From Pedobacter nanyangensis (GTDB taxonomy: Bacteria; Bacteroidota; Bacteroidia; Sphingobacteriales; Sphingobacteriaceae): a DNA stretch of 64,000 nt. Location of the stretch: positions 660,534 to 724,533 of the forward strand of contig NZ_QMHO01000001.1 in NCBI RefSeq assembly GCF_003313505.1, written 5' to 3'. The notes under the pieces were generated by a model. That model saw only the letters and a program-made list of their open reading frames with translations. It was not told the DNA's origin and made no database searches. This document shows, one piece after another, positions 53,801 to 61,792 of the stretch; the first letter of the stretch is position 1, and every line of letters starts with the position of its first letter. A program made the translations under genes and the position numbers.

Positions 53801-53963
53801 TACCGCGGTAGGGACCAACTTGTTAACCTGGACAAATTATAAAGGCATGGATCCAGAAGTAAGTGCTGCGGGTGGAACTGGTGGCGCGGGCTCAACAGGT
53901 ATAGATTATCTTGGGGTTCCAGCGGTAGCTACTTTTACATTTGGATTAAATGTTAGATTTTAA
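50808..53963 (+). CDS. SusC/RagA family TonB-linked outer-membrane protein, pair 3
   Basis: A 1051-residue outer-membrane transporter with signal peptide (about 1-22, ending IQAMAQ), carboxypeptidase-like domain (about 24-105, TITGKVTSSDDGMPIPGASV), box LGEVVVTALGIKKEKRA, plug (about 115-240, LFVVDGIIYDN and VLKGAAAAALYGSRAADG) and barrel ending FTFGLNVRF. It is the first of a two-gene unit behind the terminator of the chitin-type locus. There are no enzymes in this unit, so the substrate is unknown; a long AT-rich 220-base leader separates it from the terminator. Confidence 0.92.
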   Translation: MKKGLLMLFLCSFFLAIQAMAQQKTITGKVTSSDDGMPIPGASVKIKGTNNGTQTSPNGTYSIVAKQGDVLQFIYLGMKTSEMVVGTSAVIDIALVSDSQALGEVVVTALGIKKEKRAVGYAVSDLNAEELMKNKNTNVINSLVGKVPGVNVTQFGGSAGAGASITIRGGTSSAEGRQNQPLFVVDGIIYDNTTSSTGNTGTDGLSRSNTTYSNRVMDINPEDIESLSVLKGAAAAALYGSRAADGAIIITTKRGAEGSVNVNYATRLSTSWANKLPEVQKEFGVGGYAVNGTFDDANSYSSWGKKLTSANTTYDNIGTFFQNANVFDNNINVSGGSKNGTFFLSASNFDQSGIVPNTGYNKTTVRLNAQQKYGKLTIDANVAYSIADMDRTLTTSGLYGGGGVGSMGALYNWPTIFDIKNYVNTDGSQYRPYAATLDLQSDMDNPYWIINKNELTSKTKRITGGINANYNITKWWDLTARLGYDQHVTDDYTYIAPGSAVAPMYQNGRLSKNDAEYSFLSTMVMNNFHKKFGDFETHLMVGATTEDMNRFTQNHWGYSFVTAGTISLNNIANTNKFFTDRTSRLRLVGVFGEAGVSYKNMAYLTVTQRNDWSSSLPVDNYSYSYPSVSGSVVFTELMPKNNILTYGKVRASWAQAGKATDPYETATYTNPPYIIGSNTAVGNQWAAGNPVIKPEIQTSWEVGGEFRFLKGRIGLDYTYYYSKTKNQIAKPRLSNAGGFIFSSLNTGSVINKGMEVALSGKPIDQKDFTWDVMLNFSYNKGRLGEFLQGVSYFYPTDAQFGTVKAASIPNGGFFLGMTGQTYYRELDASGKEIANGRYQVDPTTGLYRINANNPIVGNREPDFIGGINNTFRYKKLSLSVLLDIRKGGAIFNGTEYALVSNGLSKKTLLNDRQSVTVTGVNSTTGAEFNQTYEAGKTYTIGATTVAGTAMIQRYWANYAANSYNFITNVNWLKLRSVTLSYDFGSLVKQVKFIKGLSATAVGTNLLTWTNYKGMDPEVSAAGGTGGAGSTGIDYLGVPAVATFTFGLNVRF

Positions 53964-53975
53964 TTAAGACAGCTC

Positions 53976-55985
53976 ATGAAAAAGAATAAAAATATTAAAA
54001 ATATAATGCTAGCCTTTGCGCTAGTAGCTGGTTTAACATCTTGTAAAAAATGGTTAGATGTTAATGTAGATAAAGATAATCCAAATAACCAGAGCGTATT
54101 GGTGGAAAATAGATTGCCTTGGATACAGCATTTTTACATGTACTCTGCTGGGGTTACCAATTTTCGTACTGCCGCTCAGGCAGGGGTTTATTACAGTAAC
54201 AATGCCAACACCAACTCGGTAACAACCACCTGGAAGCCAGCGGCCGGCCTTACCACCACACCTTACCAAACCTTTTTTGTATCTGTTTCATCTAATCTTA
54301 CAGATATGTATAACATGGCTAAAAGTAAGGGGGCATATCATTATATGGCTGCAGCTAATGTATTTCATGCTTTGGGTTTTATGCAGATGTTAGATCTTTA
54401 TGGTGAAATGCCTTATACTGATGCAACCTATGGTAATCCAAGTCCTAAATACGACAAAGGTAAAATCATTTATAACGGATGTATGGCCAAATTAAATGAG
54501 GCGATTAGCTTGTTTAGTAAAACCCAAGAAGTAGGAGCATCCGCTTTGGCGTCTGGTGATATGATGCACAAAGGAAATGTAGACAAATGGATTAAATTGT
54601 GCTGGGGCCTAAAGGCTAGGTATATGCTGAAGTTGTCGAAAAAATCAGATTTATACAATGCTGATTCAATATTGTATTGTTTGGCAAGAGGGCCACAATC
54701 TAATGCTGATAATGCTATTCTGCCTGGTCTTAATAACAGTATGGTTGTAGATTATTTAATTGGTGATCCTGTGGTGACTAATGGCAATTTCAATTATGCC
54801 GCATATGGGAATAATCAACGTATTTCTCAATTTTACTATAATTTATTGACCAATATGCGTGGTTCGGCTGTTGTCGATCCCAGGATGACTAAGATTGTGC
54901 CGGCAATGATGACTAATGTAAAATTAGACGGCAATGGTAAAGTTCAAAGCTATAATTGGACACGCTCCATTGGGGTTGATTCCTATGGCCCATCTACCAG
55001 ACTATTAAAATCTACCGCAACTTCAATAGCCTTGCCATCTTTTGCAAAAGCAAATACGGATATTACCTATACTATTGCGAATGCCACTGATCGTGCAGCG
55101 TTCATTGCAGATCTTATTGCAAAAGGGAAGACATACTCAATTCCTCCAGACAATCCGAATGGTGTAAAAGTAACTTACAAAGCAGGATCAATGTTTATCA
55201 ATAATAACAACTATATACTGGCAGGAGATACCGCTTATGTAAATATGCGAAGTAGCGCTATTGCAACATCGGGTATTGCGGCACAGCCTGAAAGTAACGT
55301 AAATTGGTATGCTAATCTTGATGCGTTTAATGCAGGTGTAGTAGGTTCAACAGGTTCATTCCAAACGCGTCCGGTGTCTGATTTTGAGGTGTTAACCTAT
55401 CATGAGATGTGCTTTATTGAAGCAGAGGTACAAATGCGCAAGGGGGCAACAGGTGTAGCTCATTTGGCTTATAAAAAAGGAATTGAAGCGCATATTAATA
55501 TGATGCAGGCTAAATTGAACGAGTGGCAAGGCGTTTATGGCCTAACTAACCCAGATATGAAGCCAATGAATCAATCAGACATTACCAGCTATTTGGCAAG
55601 CGCAGCGGTGGTTCAAAATGCTGGTGATTTAACCATGCGTGATATCATGTTGCAAAAATATGTTGCCATGGGATGTAGCCTTGAGAATTGGAACGATATG
55701 CGTCGTTTCAATTATAGCGCGGGTAATATTGGTGGCTTTGGTGTGGTTTATCCAGGATACGATAGAGGACCGCTATTCACAGGTACGTCGGAGTTAATTG
55801 GAGGTTCAAAAACAGATCCAAAATATTGGATGCGCCGTTGGAGATTGCCGGCCACTCTGGAGTTGCAGTATAACTCCGCAAATGCCCTGGCAATAAACCC
55901 GCATGTAAATCAGTTGTATATATGGTCTATTCCAGTTTGGTGGGATTGCGCTACAGATGAGGAATATGAAGGTTACCTAAAATAA
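53976..55985 (+). CDS. SusD/RagB family nutrient-binding lipoprotein, pair 3
   Basis: A 669-residue lipoprotein with lipobox GLTSC (Cys23). SusD-like_2 parts are seen (VFHALGFMQMLDLYGEMPYTDATYG; KWIKLCWGLKARYMLKLSKKSD; RDIMLQKYVAMGCSLENWNDMRRFNYS). It is longer than the other SusD proteins here because the middle region (about residues 250-480), bearing GSAVVDPRMTKIVPAMMTN and SIPPDNPNGVKVTYK, is extended, probably a larger binding domain. It starts 12 bases after its SusC partner and ends with a terminator. Ligand unknown. Confidence 0.88.
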   Translation: MKKNKNIKNIMLAFALVAGLTSCKKWLDVNVDKDNPNNQSVLVENRLPWIQHFYMYSAGVTNFRTAAQAGVYYSNNANTNSVTTTWKPAAGLTTTPYQTFFVSVSSNLTDMYNMAKSKGAYHYMAAANVFHALGFMQMLDLYGEMPYTDATYGNPSPKYDKGKIIYNGCMAKLNEAISLFSKTQEVGASALASGDMMHKGNVDKWIKLCWGLKARYMLKLSKKSDLYNADSILYCLARGPQSNADNAILPGLNNSMVVDYLIGDPVVTNGNFNYAAYGNNQRISQFYYNLLTNMRGSAVVDPRMTKIVPAMMTNVKLDGNGKVQSYNWTRSIGVDSYGPSTRLLKSTATSIALPSFAKANTDITYTIANATDRAAFIADLIAKGKTYSIPPDNPNGVKVTYKAGSMFINNNNYILAGDTAYVNMRSSAIATSGIAAQPESNVNWYANLDAFNAGVVGSTGSFQTRPVSDFEVLTYHEMCFIEAEVQMRKGATGVAHLAYKKGIEAHINMMQAKLNEWQGVYGLTNPDMKPMNQSDITSYLASAAVVQNAGDLTMRDIMLQKYVAMGCSLENWNDMRRFNYSAGNIGGFGVVYPGYDRGPLFTGTSELIGGSKTDPKYWMRRWRLPATLELQYNSANALAINPHVNQLYIWSIPVWWDCATDEEYEGYLK

Positions 55986-56001
55986 GCTCCTGAGGTAAAG
56001 C

Positions 56002-56041
56002 CATAAAAGGCCGCCAATTCGCATATTGGTGGCCTTTTATG
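56002..56041 (+). terminator. Terminator after susD pair 3
   Basis: Arms 56002-56018 and 56025-56041 pair over 17 positions with one G-T pair; GGCC core with A- and T-rich ends. Confidence 0.88.
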
Positions 56042-56173
56042 TTTAGGTGCTGTATAACGGCTTTTGATCTTCCTGAATGTTCACTAAAGCTCGAAAACCA
56101 TCTTTCCAACAGATGGTATCTAAATATGATATTTTGGCATTACAAATTCGTTATGATAGTTTTTTGTTTTTCC

Positions 56174-56181
56174 TATCTTTG
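56174..56181 (+). promoter_or_regulatory. Candidate -7 element for the 71-residue gene
   Basis: TATCTTTG matches TAnnTTTG exactly, 18 bases before the ATG at 56200. No TTG at the expected -33 distance. Confidence 0.4.
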
Positions 56182-56199
56182 CATCAAACCTTTTAACCC

Positions 56200-56415
56200 A
56201 TGGCAAGTTTTACCCTTACAACCGAGAGCTGGAACAAAGTAAAAACTAAGTTTTTAAGGAAATATCGTGAGTTGGCCGCAGTAGAAATTCCATTTACTCC
56301 TGGGCAGGAAGACCAACTGGTACAACAATTGGCCAAATTGGTGAACAGGGATAGCGCCTACATTGAGTTCACCATCCGCAAAGCTTTGGCAGATCCAGAC
56401 GGAAACAGGCTATAA
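56200..56415 (+). CDS. Small 71-residue protein, possibly CsbD-like
   Basis: A complete frame of 71 residues with protein-like codon use and its own -7 element. The N-terminal half, TTESWNKVKTKFLRKYREL followed by TPGQEDQLVQQLAKL, resembles the CsbD-like pattern (WNxVKxKLxxKYxxLT ... GxEDELLxxL) seen in small Bacteroidota stress proteins. The resemblance is weak, so the family name is tentative. No signal peptide or membrane segment; probably cytoplasmic. The S41 protease gene follows after 90 bases on the same strand. Confidence 0.65.
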   Translation: MASFTLTTESWNKVKTKFLRKYRELAAVEIPFTPGQEDQLVQQLAKLVNRDSAYIEFTIRKALADPDGNRL

Positions 56416-56505
56416 GCATTTCTATTTTATTCTTTTTTAGTAAATTTACTTTCCGTATTCTTTTAAACCATGAGTTTAAAAAGATGCTATTTAAATGTTG
56501 GCGAT

Positions 56506-58194
56506 ATGAAGAAAGTAAAAATAGCACTTTTGTGCACCATCCTAGCCGTTACCTCGCTTGCCCTAGCCTTTAAGGAAGATCTGTTTCAGGTCTCCAAAAA
56601 CCTGGATGTATTCGCATCCCTATACAAGGAAATCAATGTTAACTACGTAGAGGAAACCAATGCCGGCGAGCTCATGAAGCACGGTATAGATGCTATGCTG
56701 GAAAGCCTTGATCCCTACACAGAATATGTGCCCGAATCAGAAATAGAAGATTACAAGCTGAAATATGTGAGCACCCAATATGGAGGCATAGGTGCGGGAA
56801 CCCTAACCATTGATGGCAAGCTTTACGTAAACGAAGTGAGCGAAGGACATCCCTCCCAAAAAGCAGACATACGTCCTGGAGACCAGATTGTAAAAATCAA
56901 CGGTATAGAAACCACCGGAAAACAAAGAACGCAAATTAGCCAGCTATTAAGGGGCCCAAAAGGAACGCCTGTAGCATTAACCTTGCTAAGAGACGGTGCG
57001 GTAATTGACAAATCGTTGGTACGGGAGGAAATTAAACAGCCCAATGTTTCCTACTCGGGAATGTTGGACGAGCAGGTAGGCTATATCCGTTTGGATAAGT
57101 TCTTGGAAAACTCTGGACAAGAAGTGAAAGAGGCCCTGGAAAACATCATGAAGCAAAAGCCCAAGGGCCTCATCTTAGATTTGCGGAACAACGGCGGCGG
57201 GATCTTACAGGAAGCCGTAAAAATCGTTAACCTCTTTGTAGATAAAAACGTATTGGTAGTTAGCCAGAAAGGCCGTAACCCCGAAAAAAACGCAACCTAT
57301 AAAACTATGTTGCCGGCTATTGCGCCAAACCTCCCCATAGTGGTATTGATCAATGGAGCTTCTGCCTCAGCTTCAGAAATTGTGGCCGGCGCCCTCCAGG
57401 ATCTTGATAGGGCCATTGTGGTGGGGCAAAGAAGCTATGGCAAGGGCCTGGTCCAACAAACCTTTAATTTGCCTTACAACAGCCTGGTAAAGGTTACGGT
57501 TGCCAAGTATTATACGCCATCTGGGCGATGCATTCAGGCATTGGATTATGCCCATAAAAAACAGGACGGCACAGCGGGTAAATTTGCCGACAGCACCCTG
57601 AAGGCTTTTGGAACCAAGGCCGGCAGGACAGTATATGATGGAAACGGTATTTTTCCCGACGTAGTGGTTGCGCCCGTAAAATACAGTCCGGTTACTTTAA
57701 CATTGTTTAACAAGAACCTGTTCTTCGATTATGCCAACGAATTCAAAAAAAACAACAAGGTAACCTCCGCAAAAGATTTTCAGATCAACGACGCTCAGTA
57801 TGCCCAGTTTGTAGCTTCTTTAGCTAACAAGGATTATAGCTACACTTCCAGATCAGAACGCCTGTTAAATGACCTGAAAGCCGAAGCAGAGCGGGAGAAT
57901 AAAACTGCAGCGGTTAAGGCAGACTTGGAGGCCTTAAAAGTGAAGATGACCGGAGCAAAGAAGAATGATTTGACCAATCACAAAGTAGAGATCAAAAGAG
58001 CCTTGGAAACGCAGATCATTAGTCGTTACTTCCATGAAAAGGGAAGGATTGAACAGGCTTTCCAATATGATCAGGAAATTGCCAAAGCTAAATCGCTATT
58101 TGGCAACCAAAGCCAGATGCTAGCCATTTTAAAAGGCGATGGGACTTATAAAACCATAGGTAGTGCCAAACTATCGGTAGACGAAGAGAATTAG
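56506..58194 (+). CDS. S41 family C-terminal processing peptidase
   Basis: A 562-residue protease with signal sequence or membrane anchor (about 1-21, MKKVKIALLCTILAVTSLAL), a PDZ domain (about 88-165, YGGIGAGTLTIDGKLYVNEV and LRGPKGTPVALTLLRDG) and the S41 catalytic domain (about 180-345). The catalytic pair is the serine in GASASASEIV (S288) and the lysine in SYGKGLVQ (K313), 25 residues apart as in Tsp/CtpA. It cleaves C-terminal parts of envelope proteins. A long charged, helical tail (about 470-545) follows. The frame can also start at 56470 (MSLKRCYLNVGD first); 56506 is chosen since it gives the family-like signal sequence, but either is possible. Confidence 0.88.
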   Translation: MKKVKIALLCTILAVTSLALAFKEDLFQVSKNLDVFASLYKEINVNYVEETNAGELMKHGIDAMLESLDPYTEYVPESEIEDYKLKYVSTQYGGIGAGTLTIDGKLYVNEVSEGHPSQKADIRPGDQIVKINGIETTGKQRTQISQLLRGPKGTPVALTLLRDGAVIDKSLVREEIKQPNVSYSGMLDEQVGYIRLDKFLENSGQEVKEALENIMKQKPKGLILDLRNNGGGILQEAVKIVNLFVDKNVLVVSQKGRNPEKNATYKTMLPAIAPNLPIVVLINGASASASEIVAGALQDLDRAIVVGQRSYGKGLVQQTFNLPYNSLVKVTVAKYYTPSGRCIQALDYAHKKQDGTAGKFADSTLKAFGTKAGRTVYDGNGIFPDVVVAPVKYSPVTLTLFNKNLFFDYANEFKKNNKVTSAKDFQINDAQYAQFVASLANKDYSYTSRSERLLNDLKAEAERENKTAAVKADLEALKVKMTGAKKNDLTNHKVEIKRALETQIISRYFHEKGRIEQAFQYDQEIAKAKSLFGNQSQMLAILKGDGTYKTIGSAKLSVDEEN

Positions 58195-58248
58195 TATTTA
58201 AAAACCTCAATTCGATTATTAAATCTGTTAAAATAGCCCGTAAAACCG

Positions 58249-58312
58249 ATGCTGAAATAAATTCAGCATGACGAACAGCCCTTCTGACGTCACCCTGAAT
58301 TTATTTCAGGGT
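58249..58312. repeat. Tandem REP-like hairpins
   Basis: Two adjacent palindromes: ATGCTGAA with TTCAGCAT (58249-58269) and CCCTGAA with TTCAGGG (58293-58311). They lie between converging genes and resemble common Bacteroidota intergenic repeats (GTCATGCTGAA types). The rest of the gap up to 58391 shows nothing else. Confidence 0.7.
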
Positions 58313-58391
58313 CAGCAAACCAATGTTGACTTCATTCCATTAAAAATCAGCTAAATAATAATCGAACTGCGGTTGAAAAGCGTATAAAAAC

Positions 58392-58428
58392 AAAAAAGGA
58401 GTCCCCAACGTTCGGGACTCCTTTTTTT
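58392..58428. terminator. Terminator of the ferredoxin operon
   Basis: AAAAAAGGAGTCCC (58392-58405) pairs with GGGACTCCTTTTTT (58414-58427). It lies 19 bases past the minus-strand ferredoxin stop and could also stop readthrough from the S41 gene. Confidence 0.88.
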
Positions 58429-58446
58429 ATATCTATATAGATTTAA

Positions 58447-58773
58447 CTAATAATCCATAGCATGTAACCTTACTTTTAAGCCTTCCAATTCAGGTTTTAG
58501 CTGAATTTGGCAAGCCAGCCTCGAGTTGGGCAAAAGGTCAGGCAAAGTATCCAACATGGCATATTCATCGTCGCTCATTTCATGGAGCTTTTCTTCGCCT
58601 TCAAGCACGTCAACGCAACAGGTTGCACACAAGGCCATGCCGCCGCAAGTAGCCAATACATCGTATTCGCTAGCTTTTAGAAACTCCATTAGGCTAAGGC
58701 CCATATCTGTAGGGGCAACCAAATCAGTTACATTTCCCTCTCTATCTTCAACTGTTATATTAATATCGCTCAT
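58447..58773 (-). CDS. 2Fe-2S ferredoxin, adrenodoxin type
   Basis: A 108-residue electron-transfer protein. The cluster ligands are Cys43, Cys49 and Cys52 in TCGGMALCATCC (CX5CX2C) and Cys88 in NSRLACQI, the spacing of adrenodoxin/ISC-type ferredoxins. The acidic patch EGEEKLHEMSDDEY suits docking to a reductase. It follows the ferredoxin reductase-like gene by 32 bases, so the two form an operon and very likely a redox pair in the cytoplasm, perhaps for iron-sulphur assembly or an oxygenase not in this window. Confidence 0.92.
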   Translation of the reverse strand: MSDINITVEDREGNVTDLVAPTDMGLSLMEFLKASEYDVLATCGGMALCATCCVDVLEGEEKLHEMSDDEYAMLDTLPDLLPNSRLACQIQLKPELEGLKVRLHAMDY

Positions 58774-58805
58774 TGTAATATTTTTTCCCTTTCGGGATTA
58801 AGGGT

Positions 58806-59816
58806 TTAAAACTCGCTAACCCCATTAACGGTGGTGTATTTCATGGTATATTTTACCCCAGGGTTCATATATTGGTAAGCACTGTGGCTCATCAATGCCG
58901 CTTCGTGGAAACCGCATAAAATAAGTTTTAGCTTATTCGTATAAGTATTGATGTCGCCAATAGCATAAACACCCGGTACATTGGTAGAATAATCATCCAC
59001 ATTCACTTCGATAGCACTTTTGCTGATGTTAAGTCCCCATTGCTCAATTGGCCCCAACTTAGGGCTAAGTCCAAATAAAGGAATTAGGTGGTCGGCTTCT
59101 ACCGAAATGGTTTCCATGGTTTTGTTATGGATAATTTCAACCGTTTCAAGCTTGCCTTCGCCATGTACGGCATTTAGGTTGCTGTTCAGCACCAGGTTGA
59201 TTTTGCCTTTTTCCGCAAGCTCCATTACTTTAGCTACCGAATCAGGTGCGCCTCTAAAGCTTTCGCTACGGTGCACCAAGGTTAGTTCGCTACATACTTC
59301 GGCCAAAAAGATGGTCCAGTCAAGGGCCGAATCGCCACCACCGGCAATCACCATTTTTTGGTCGCGGTACTTCTCCGGATCTAAAATCATGTAGTTTACG
59401 CCGCGTCCGTTTTCAAATTTTTCTAATCCGGCAACGGCAGGTTTACGAGGCTCAAAGCAGCCCAATCCGCCAGCAATTACCACTACTTTGGCTTCAATTA
59501 CGGTGCCCATGTTGGTGGTAAGCACAAAATCTGCTTCGCCTCTTTTTTCCAGGCCCTCAATGCGCTCGCCAAGGGTAAATCCAGGGTGGAAAGGTTTGGC
59601 CTGTTCCATCAAATTATCAATCAACTCTTGAGCCAATACGGATGGAAAACCCGGAATATCGTAAATAGGTTTTTTAGGGTATATTTCTGATAGCTGCCCG
59701 CCAACCTGTGGTAAGTAGTCAATTAAATGACAGCGCATCTTTAATAAACCCGCTTCAAAAATTGCAAACAAACCAACTGGCCCAGCGCCTATAATAGCTA
59801 TATCAGTAGAGATCAT
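58806..59816 (-). CDS. Thioredoxin-reductase-like ferredoxin-NADP reductase
   Basis: A 336-residue flavoprotein with FAD motif DIAIIGAGPVGLFAIFEAG (residues 5-23), the NADP motif MVIAGGGDSALDWTIFLAE (about 154-172) and the C-terminal FAD contact VYAIGDINTYTNKLKLI. The CxxC redox pair of thioredoxin reductase is absent from the NADP domain, which fits the FNR type (YumC-like) that reduces ferredoxin or flavodoxin from NADPH. It is the first gene of the pair with the ferredoxin downstream. The ATG at 59816 places the Rossmann motif correctly. Confidence 0.92.
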   Translation of the reverse strand: MISTDIAIIGAGPVGLFAIFEAGLLKMRCHLIDYLPQVGGQLSEIYPKKPIYDIPGFPSVLAQELIDNLMEQAKPFHPGFTLGERIEGLEKRGEADFVLTTNMGTVIEAKVVVIAGGLGCFEPRKPAVAGLEKFENGRGVNYMILDPEKYRDQKMVIAGGGDSALDWTIFLAEVCSELTLVHRSESFRGAPDSVAKVMELAEKGKINLVLNSNLNAVHGEGKLETVEIIHNKTMETISVEADHLIPLFGLSPKLGPIEQWGLNISKSAIEVNVDDYSTNVPGVYAIGDINTYTNKLKLILCGFHEAALMSHSAYQYMNPGVKYTMKYTTVNGVSEF

Positions 59817-59833
59817 ATTCTTAAAAATTTGTG

Positions 59834-59841
59834 CAAAAGTA
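59834..59841 (-). promoter_or_regulatory. Candidate -7 element for the reductase-ferredoxin operon
   Basis: TACTTTTG on the minus strand fits TAnnTTTG exactly, 17 bases before the start codon. No matching -33 TTG. Confidence 0.4.
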
Positions 59842-60008
59842 CAAAATTAAGTTTTAAATAACGGCACTTATTTAGATGAATTCTAGATAGAAAGTGAAAA
59901 AATCTACTAAATCTATCGGAATTGCATTGTAATGGCCGTTTTTTATTTAGTTCTTTTCAAAGAAACGAAGTATTATTGGCAAAACTTAATTATTACTTAA
60001 AACTAAAC

Positions 60009-60016
60009 TATCTTTG
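60009..60016 (+). promoter_or_regulatory. Candidate -7 element for lpxH
   Basis: TATCTTTG fits TAnnTTTG exactly and lies 8 bases before the lpxH start codon, so the leader would be very short. No -33 TTG at the usual distance. Confidence 0.35.
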
Positions 60017-60024
60017 AAATTTAG

Positions 60025-60783
60025 ATGACCAAGAACATATATTTCGCATCAGATTTCCATTTGGGATCTCCTAATTACGAGGAGAGCAGGCAGCGTGAGG
60101 ACCGCATTGTAAAGTGGCTTGATTTGATTACGCCCACTTGCGGCGAACTGTTTTTAATGGGGGATGTGTTCGATTTTTGGTTTGAGTACCGGTACGTAGT
60201 GCCCAAGGGCTTTGTGCGCTTGCAAGGAAAGTTGGCGCAAATGGCCGATAGCGGAATTAAAATCTACTTTTTTAAGGGCAATCACGATATGTGGGTGAAG
60301 GATTATTTCACCAAGGAGATAGGGATGCAGATTGTGAGCGATGAATTGGTGATGGAACGCAATGGCAAGAAATTTTACCTGCACCATGGCGATGGTTTGG
60401 GCCCGGGCGACCGCAAGTATAAGGTTTTAAGGAAGATTTTCAGGAACCCTGTTTGCCAGTGGCTGTTTGGCATTTTGCCGCCCAGCATTGGCATGGGCAT
60501 AGCTAATGGCTGGTCGGCACATAGTAGGGCTGCCAGCAAAGCCGAAGAAGTTTTTTTGGGCGAAGAAAAGGAGTGGCTGGCCGTATATGCCAAAGAGCAG
60601 CTGCAAAAACAGCACTTTGATTATTTTGTGTTTGGGCATAGGCACCTGCCCCTGGAAATAAAATTGAGCGAAAACAGCACCTACGTGAACATTGGCGAGT
60701 GGTTAAATTATCAATCGTACGGAGTGTTTGACGGGGAGCAGCTGAGGTTGGCGTATTTTACCCCTAAAGGCGAATTGAAGTAG
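60025..60783 (+). CDS. lpxH: UDP-2,3-diacylglucosamine diphosphatase
   Basis: A 252-residue metallophosphoesterase hydrolysing UDP-2,3-diacylglucosamine to lipid X and UMP, a step of lipid A synthesis at the inner membrane. Metal motifs in order: ASDFHLGSP (D10, H12), LMGDVFDFWFEYR, FKGNHDMW, YLHHGDGLGPGD and FGHRHLPLE, all intact. An insertion cap region (about 130-190) with RNPVCQWLFGILPPSIGM is typical of LpxH. The next gene starts 3 bases after its stop, so the two are co-transcribed. Confidence 0.9.
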   Translation: MTKNIYFASDFHLGSPNYEESRQREDRIVKWLDLITPTCGELFLMGDVFDFWFEYRYVVPKGFVRLQGKLAQMADSGIKIYFFKGNHDMWVKDYFTKEIGMQIVSDELVMERNGKKFYLHHGDGLGPGDRKYKVLRKIFRNPVCQWLFGILPPSIGMGIANGWSAHSRAASKAEEVFLGEEKEWLAVYAKEQLQKQHFDYFVFGHRHLPLEIKLSENSTYVNIGEWLNYQSYGVFDGEQLRLAYFTPKGELK

Positions 60784-60786
60784 TTA

Positions 60787-61593
60787 ATGGAAAGGTTAAT
60801 TGTTTTATTGCTTAATTGTTTAATTGTTTTGCTGTTGAGTAACGGCGAAACAAAAGCGCAATTGAAACAGGTAACCAAAATAGATACAACGGCTAAAGCG
60901 GTTTACGCCGATAATTTGGATAATGTTTACCTGCTATCAGGCAGGGACGAGCTGTTGAAGTATGATGCAAAAGGCACTTTGAAATGGCGTTACAGCAATA
61001 ATCGTTTTGGGAAATTGTACAGCGTAGATGTTTCGGATCCATTGAGAATTGTGCTTTTTTATGCAGACTTTCAGCAAGTAGTGGTGTTAAATAACAACCT
61101 GAACGAAATTACGAGCTATTCTTTTGCCAAGAACGGTAATTTACTGGTCTCGGCAGTGGCTTCGGGAAATAACAATAGCCTGTGGATTTTCGACAGGGCC
61201 AGTAATGCACTGGTTAAGCTGAGCAGTAATTTTACGGAAGACGTGCGCTCGGCTAATTTGTCCCAGTTGTTTGATGAGGTAGTTGATGCCAAGAAACTGG
61301 CCGCTTCTGATCAGTACGTGTTTTTACAGCGCAGGGATAACGGCATTTTGCAGCTTGATAGATTTGGCGGCTACATCAGGGAACTGCCCATTGATAGTTT
61401 GACGGATTTTAACATTACGAGCAATGTAATTGCCTACGTAAATAACCGCACGTTGTTGAAATATCATCCTGTTTCGTTTGAGCAATCTAAACAGCAACTG
61501 CCTGTAAGCGGTGTTATTAGTCAAGTGGCAGTGGGCAACAAATTAATTGCGGTGTTAACCGAAAAAGCCGTATTTTTGCTGTCCGATAATTAA
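60787..61593 (+). CDS. Secreted protein of unknown function, beta-propeller-like
   Basis: A 268-residue protein with a hydrophobic signal sequence (about 1-24, ending ETKAQ). The rest is a run of beta-strand repeats with the look of a propeller: NLDNVYLLSGRDELLKYDAKGTL, NNSLWIFDRASNALVKL and NGILQLDRFGGYIREL. I recognise no family. It starts 3 bases after lpxH and probably shares its mRNA; a link to envelope biogenesis is only suggested by that. Confidence 0.7.
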   Translation: MERLIVLLLNCLIVLLLSNGETKAQLKQVTKIDTTAKAVYADNLDNVYLLSGRDELLKYDAKGTLKWRYSNNRFGKLYSVDVSDPLRIVLFYADFQQVVVLNNNLNEITSYSFAKNGNLLVSAVASGNNNSLWIFDRASNALVKLSSNFTEDVRSANLSQLFDEVVDAKKLAASDQYVFLQRRDNGILQLDRFGGYIRELPIDSLTDFNITSNVIAYVNNRTLLKYHPVSFEQSKQQLPVSGVISQVAVGNKLIAVLTEKAVFLLSDN

Positions 61594-61664
61594 AGCATGT
61601 GATTTATTGCACTGTTTTTGGTTAAATAAACCCGATTGAAGCGGTTGTACTTTTTGGCTTGGGT

Positions 61665-61713
61665 AAACCTCATAGGTTTGCTAGGCACAGGGCAGGGTGA
61701 ACCTATGAGGTTT
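61665..61713. repeat. 14-base perfect inverted repeat before prfA
   Basis: AAACCTCATAGGTT (61665-61678) and AACCTATGAGGTTT (61700-61713) are exact reverse complements with a 21-base loop. Its arm resembles the palindrome at 24615-24629. Confidence 0.75.
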
Positions 61714-61792
61714 GTGGAGGGTGCAAAAAGACAAAAGCGGAAAGCGGGGCTTGCTTTGATTGTGGTAGGATATTGATTTTCTAGAAAAATAT

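Noticed and set aside
56039..56242. 67-codon plus-strand frame before the small CsbD-like gene
   Set aside because: It overlaps the terminator of susD pair 3 and the start of the real small gene; cysteine-rich, non-protein-like composition.
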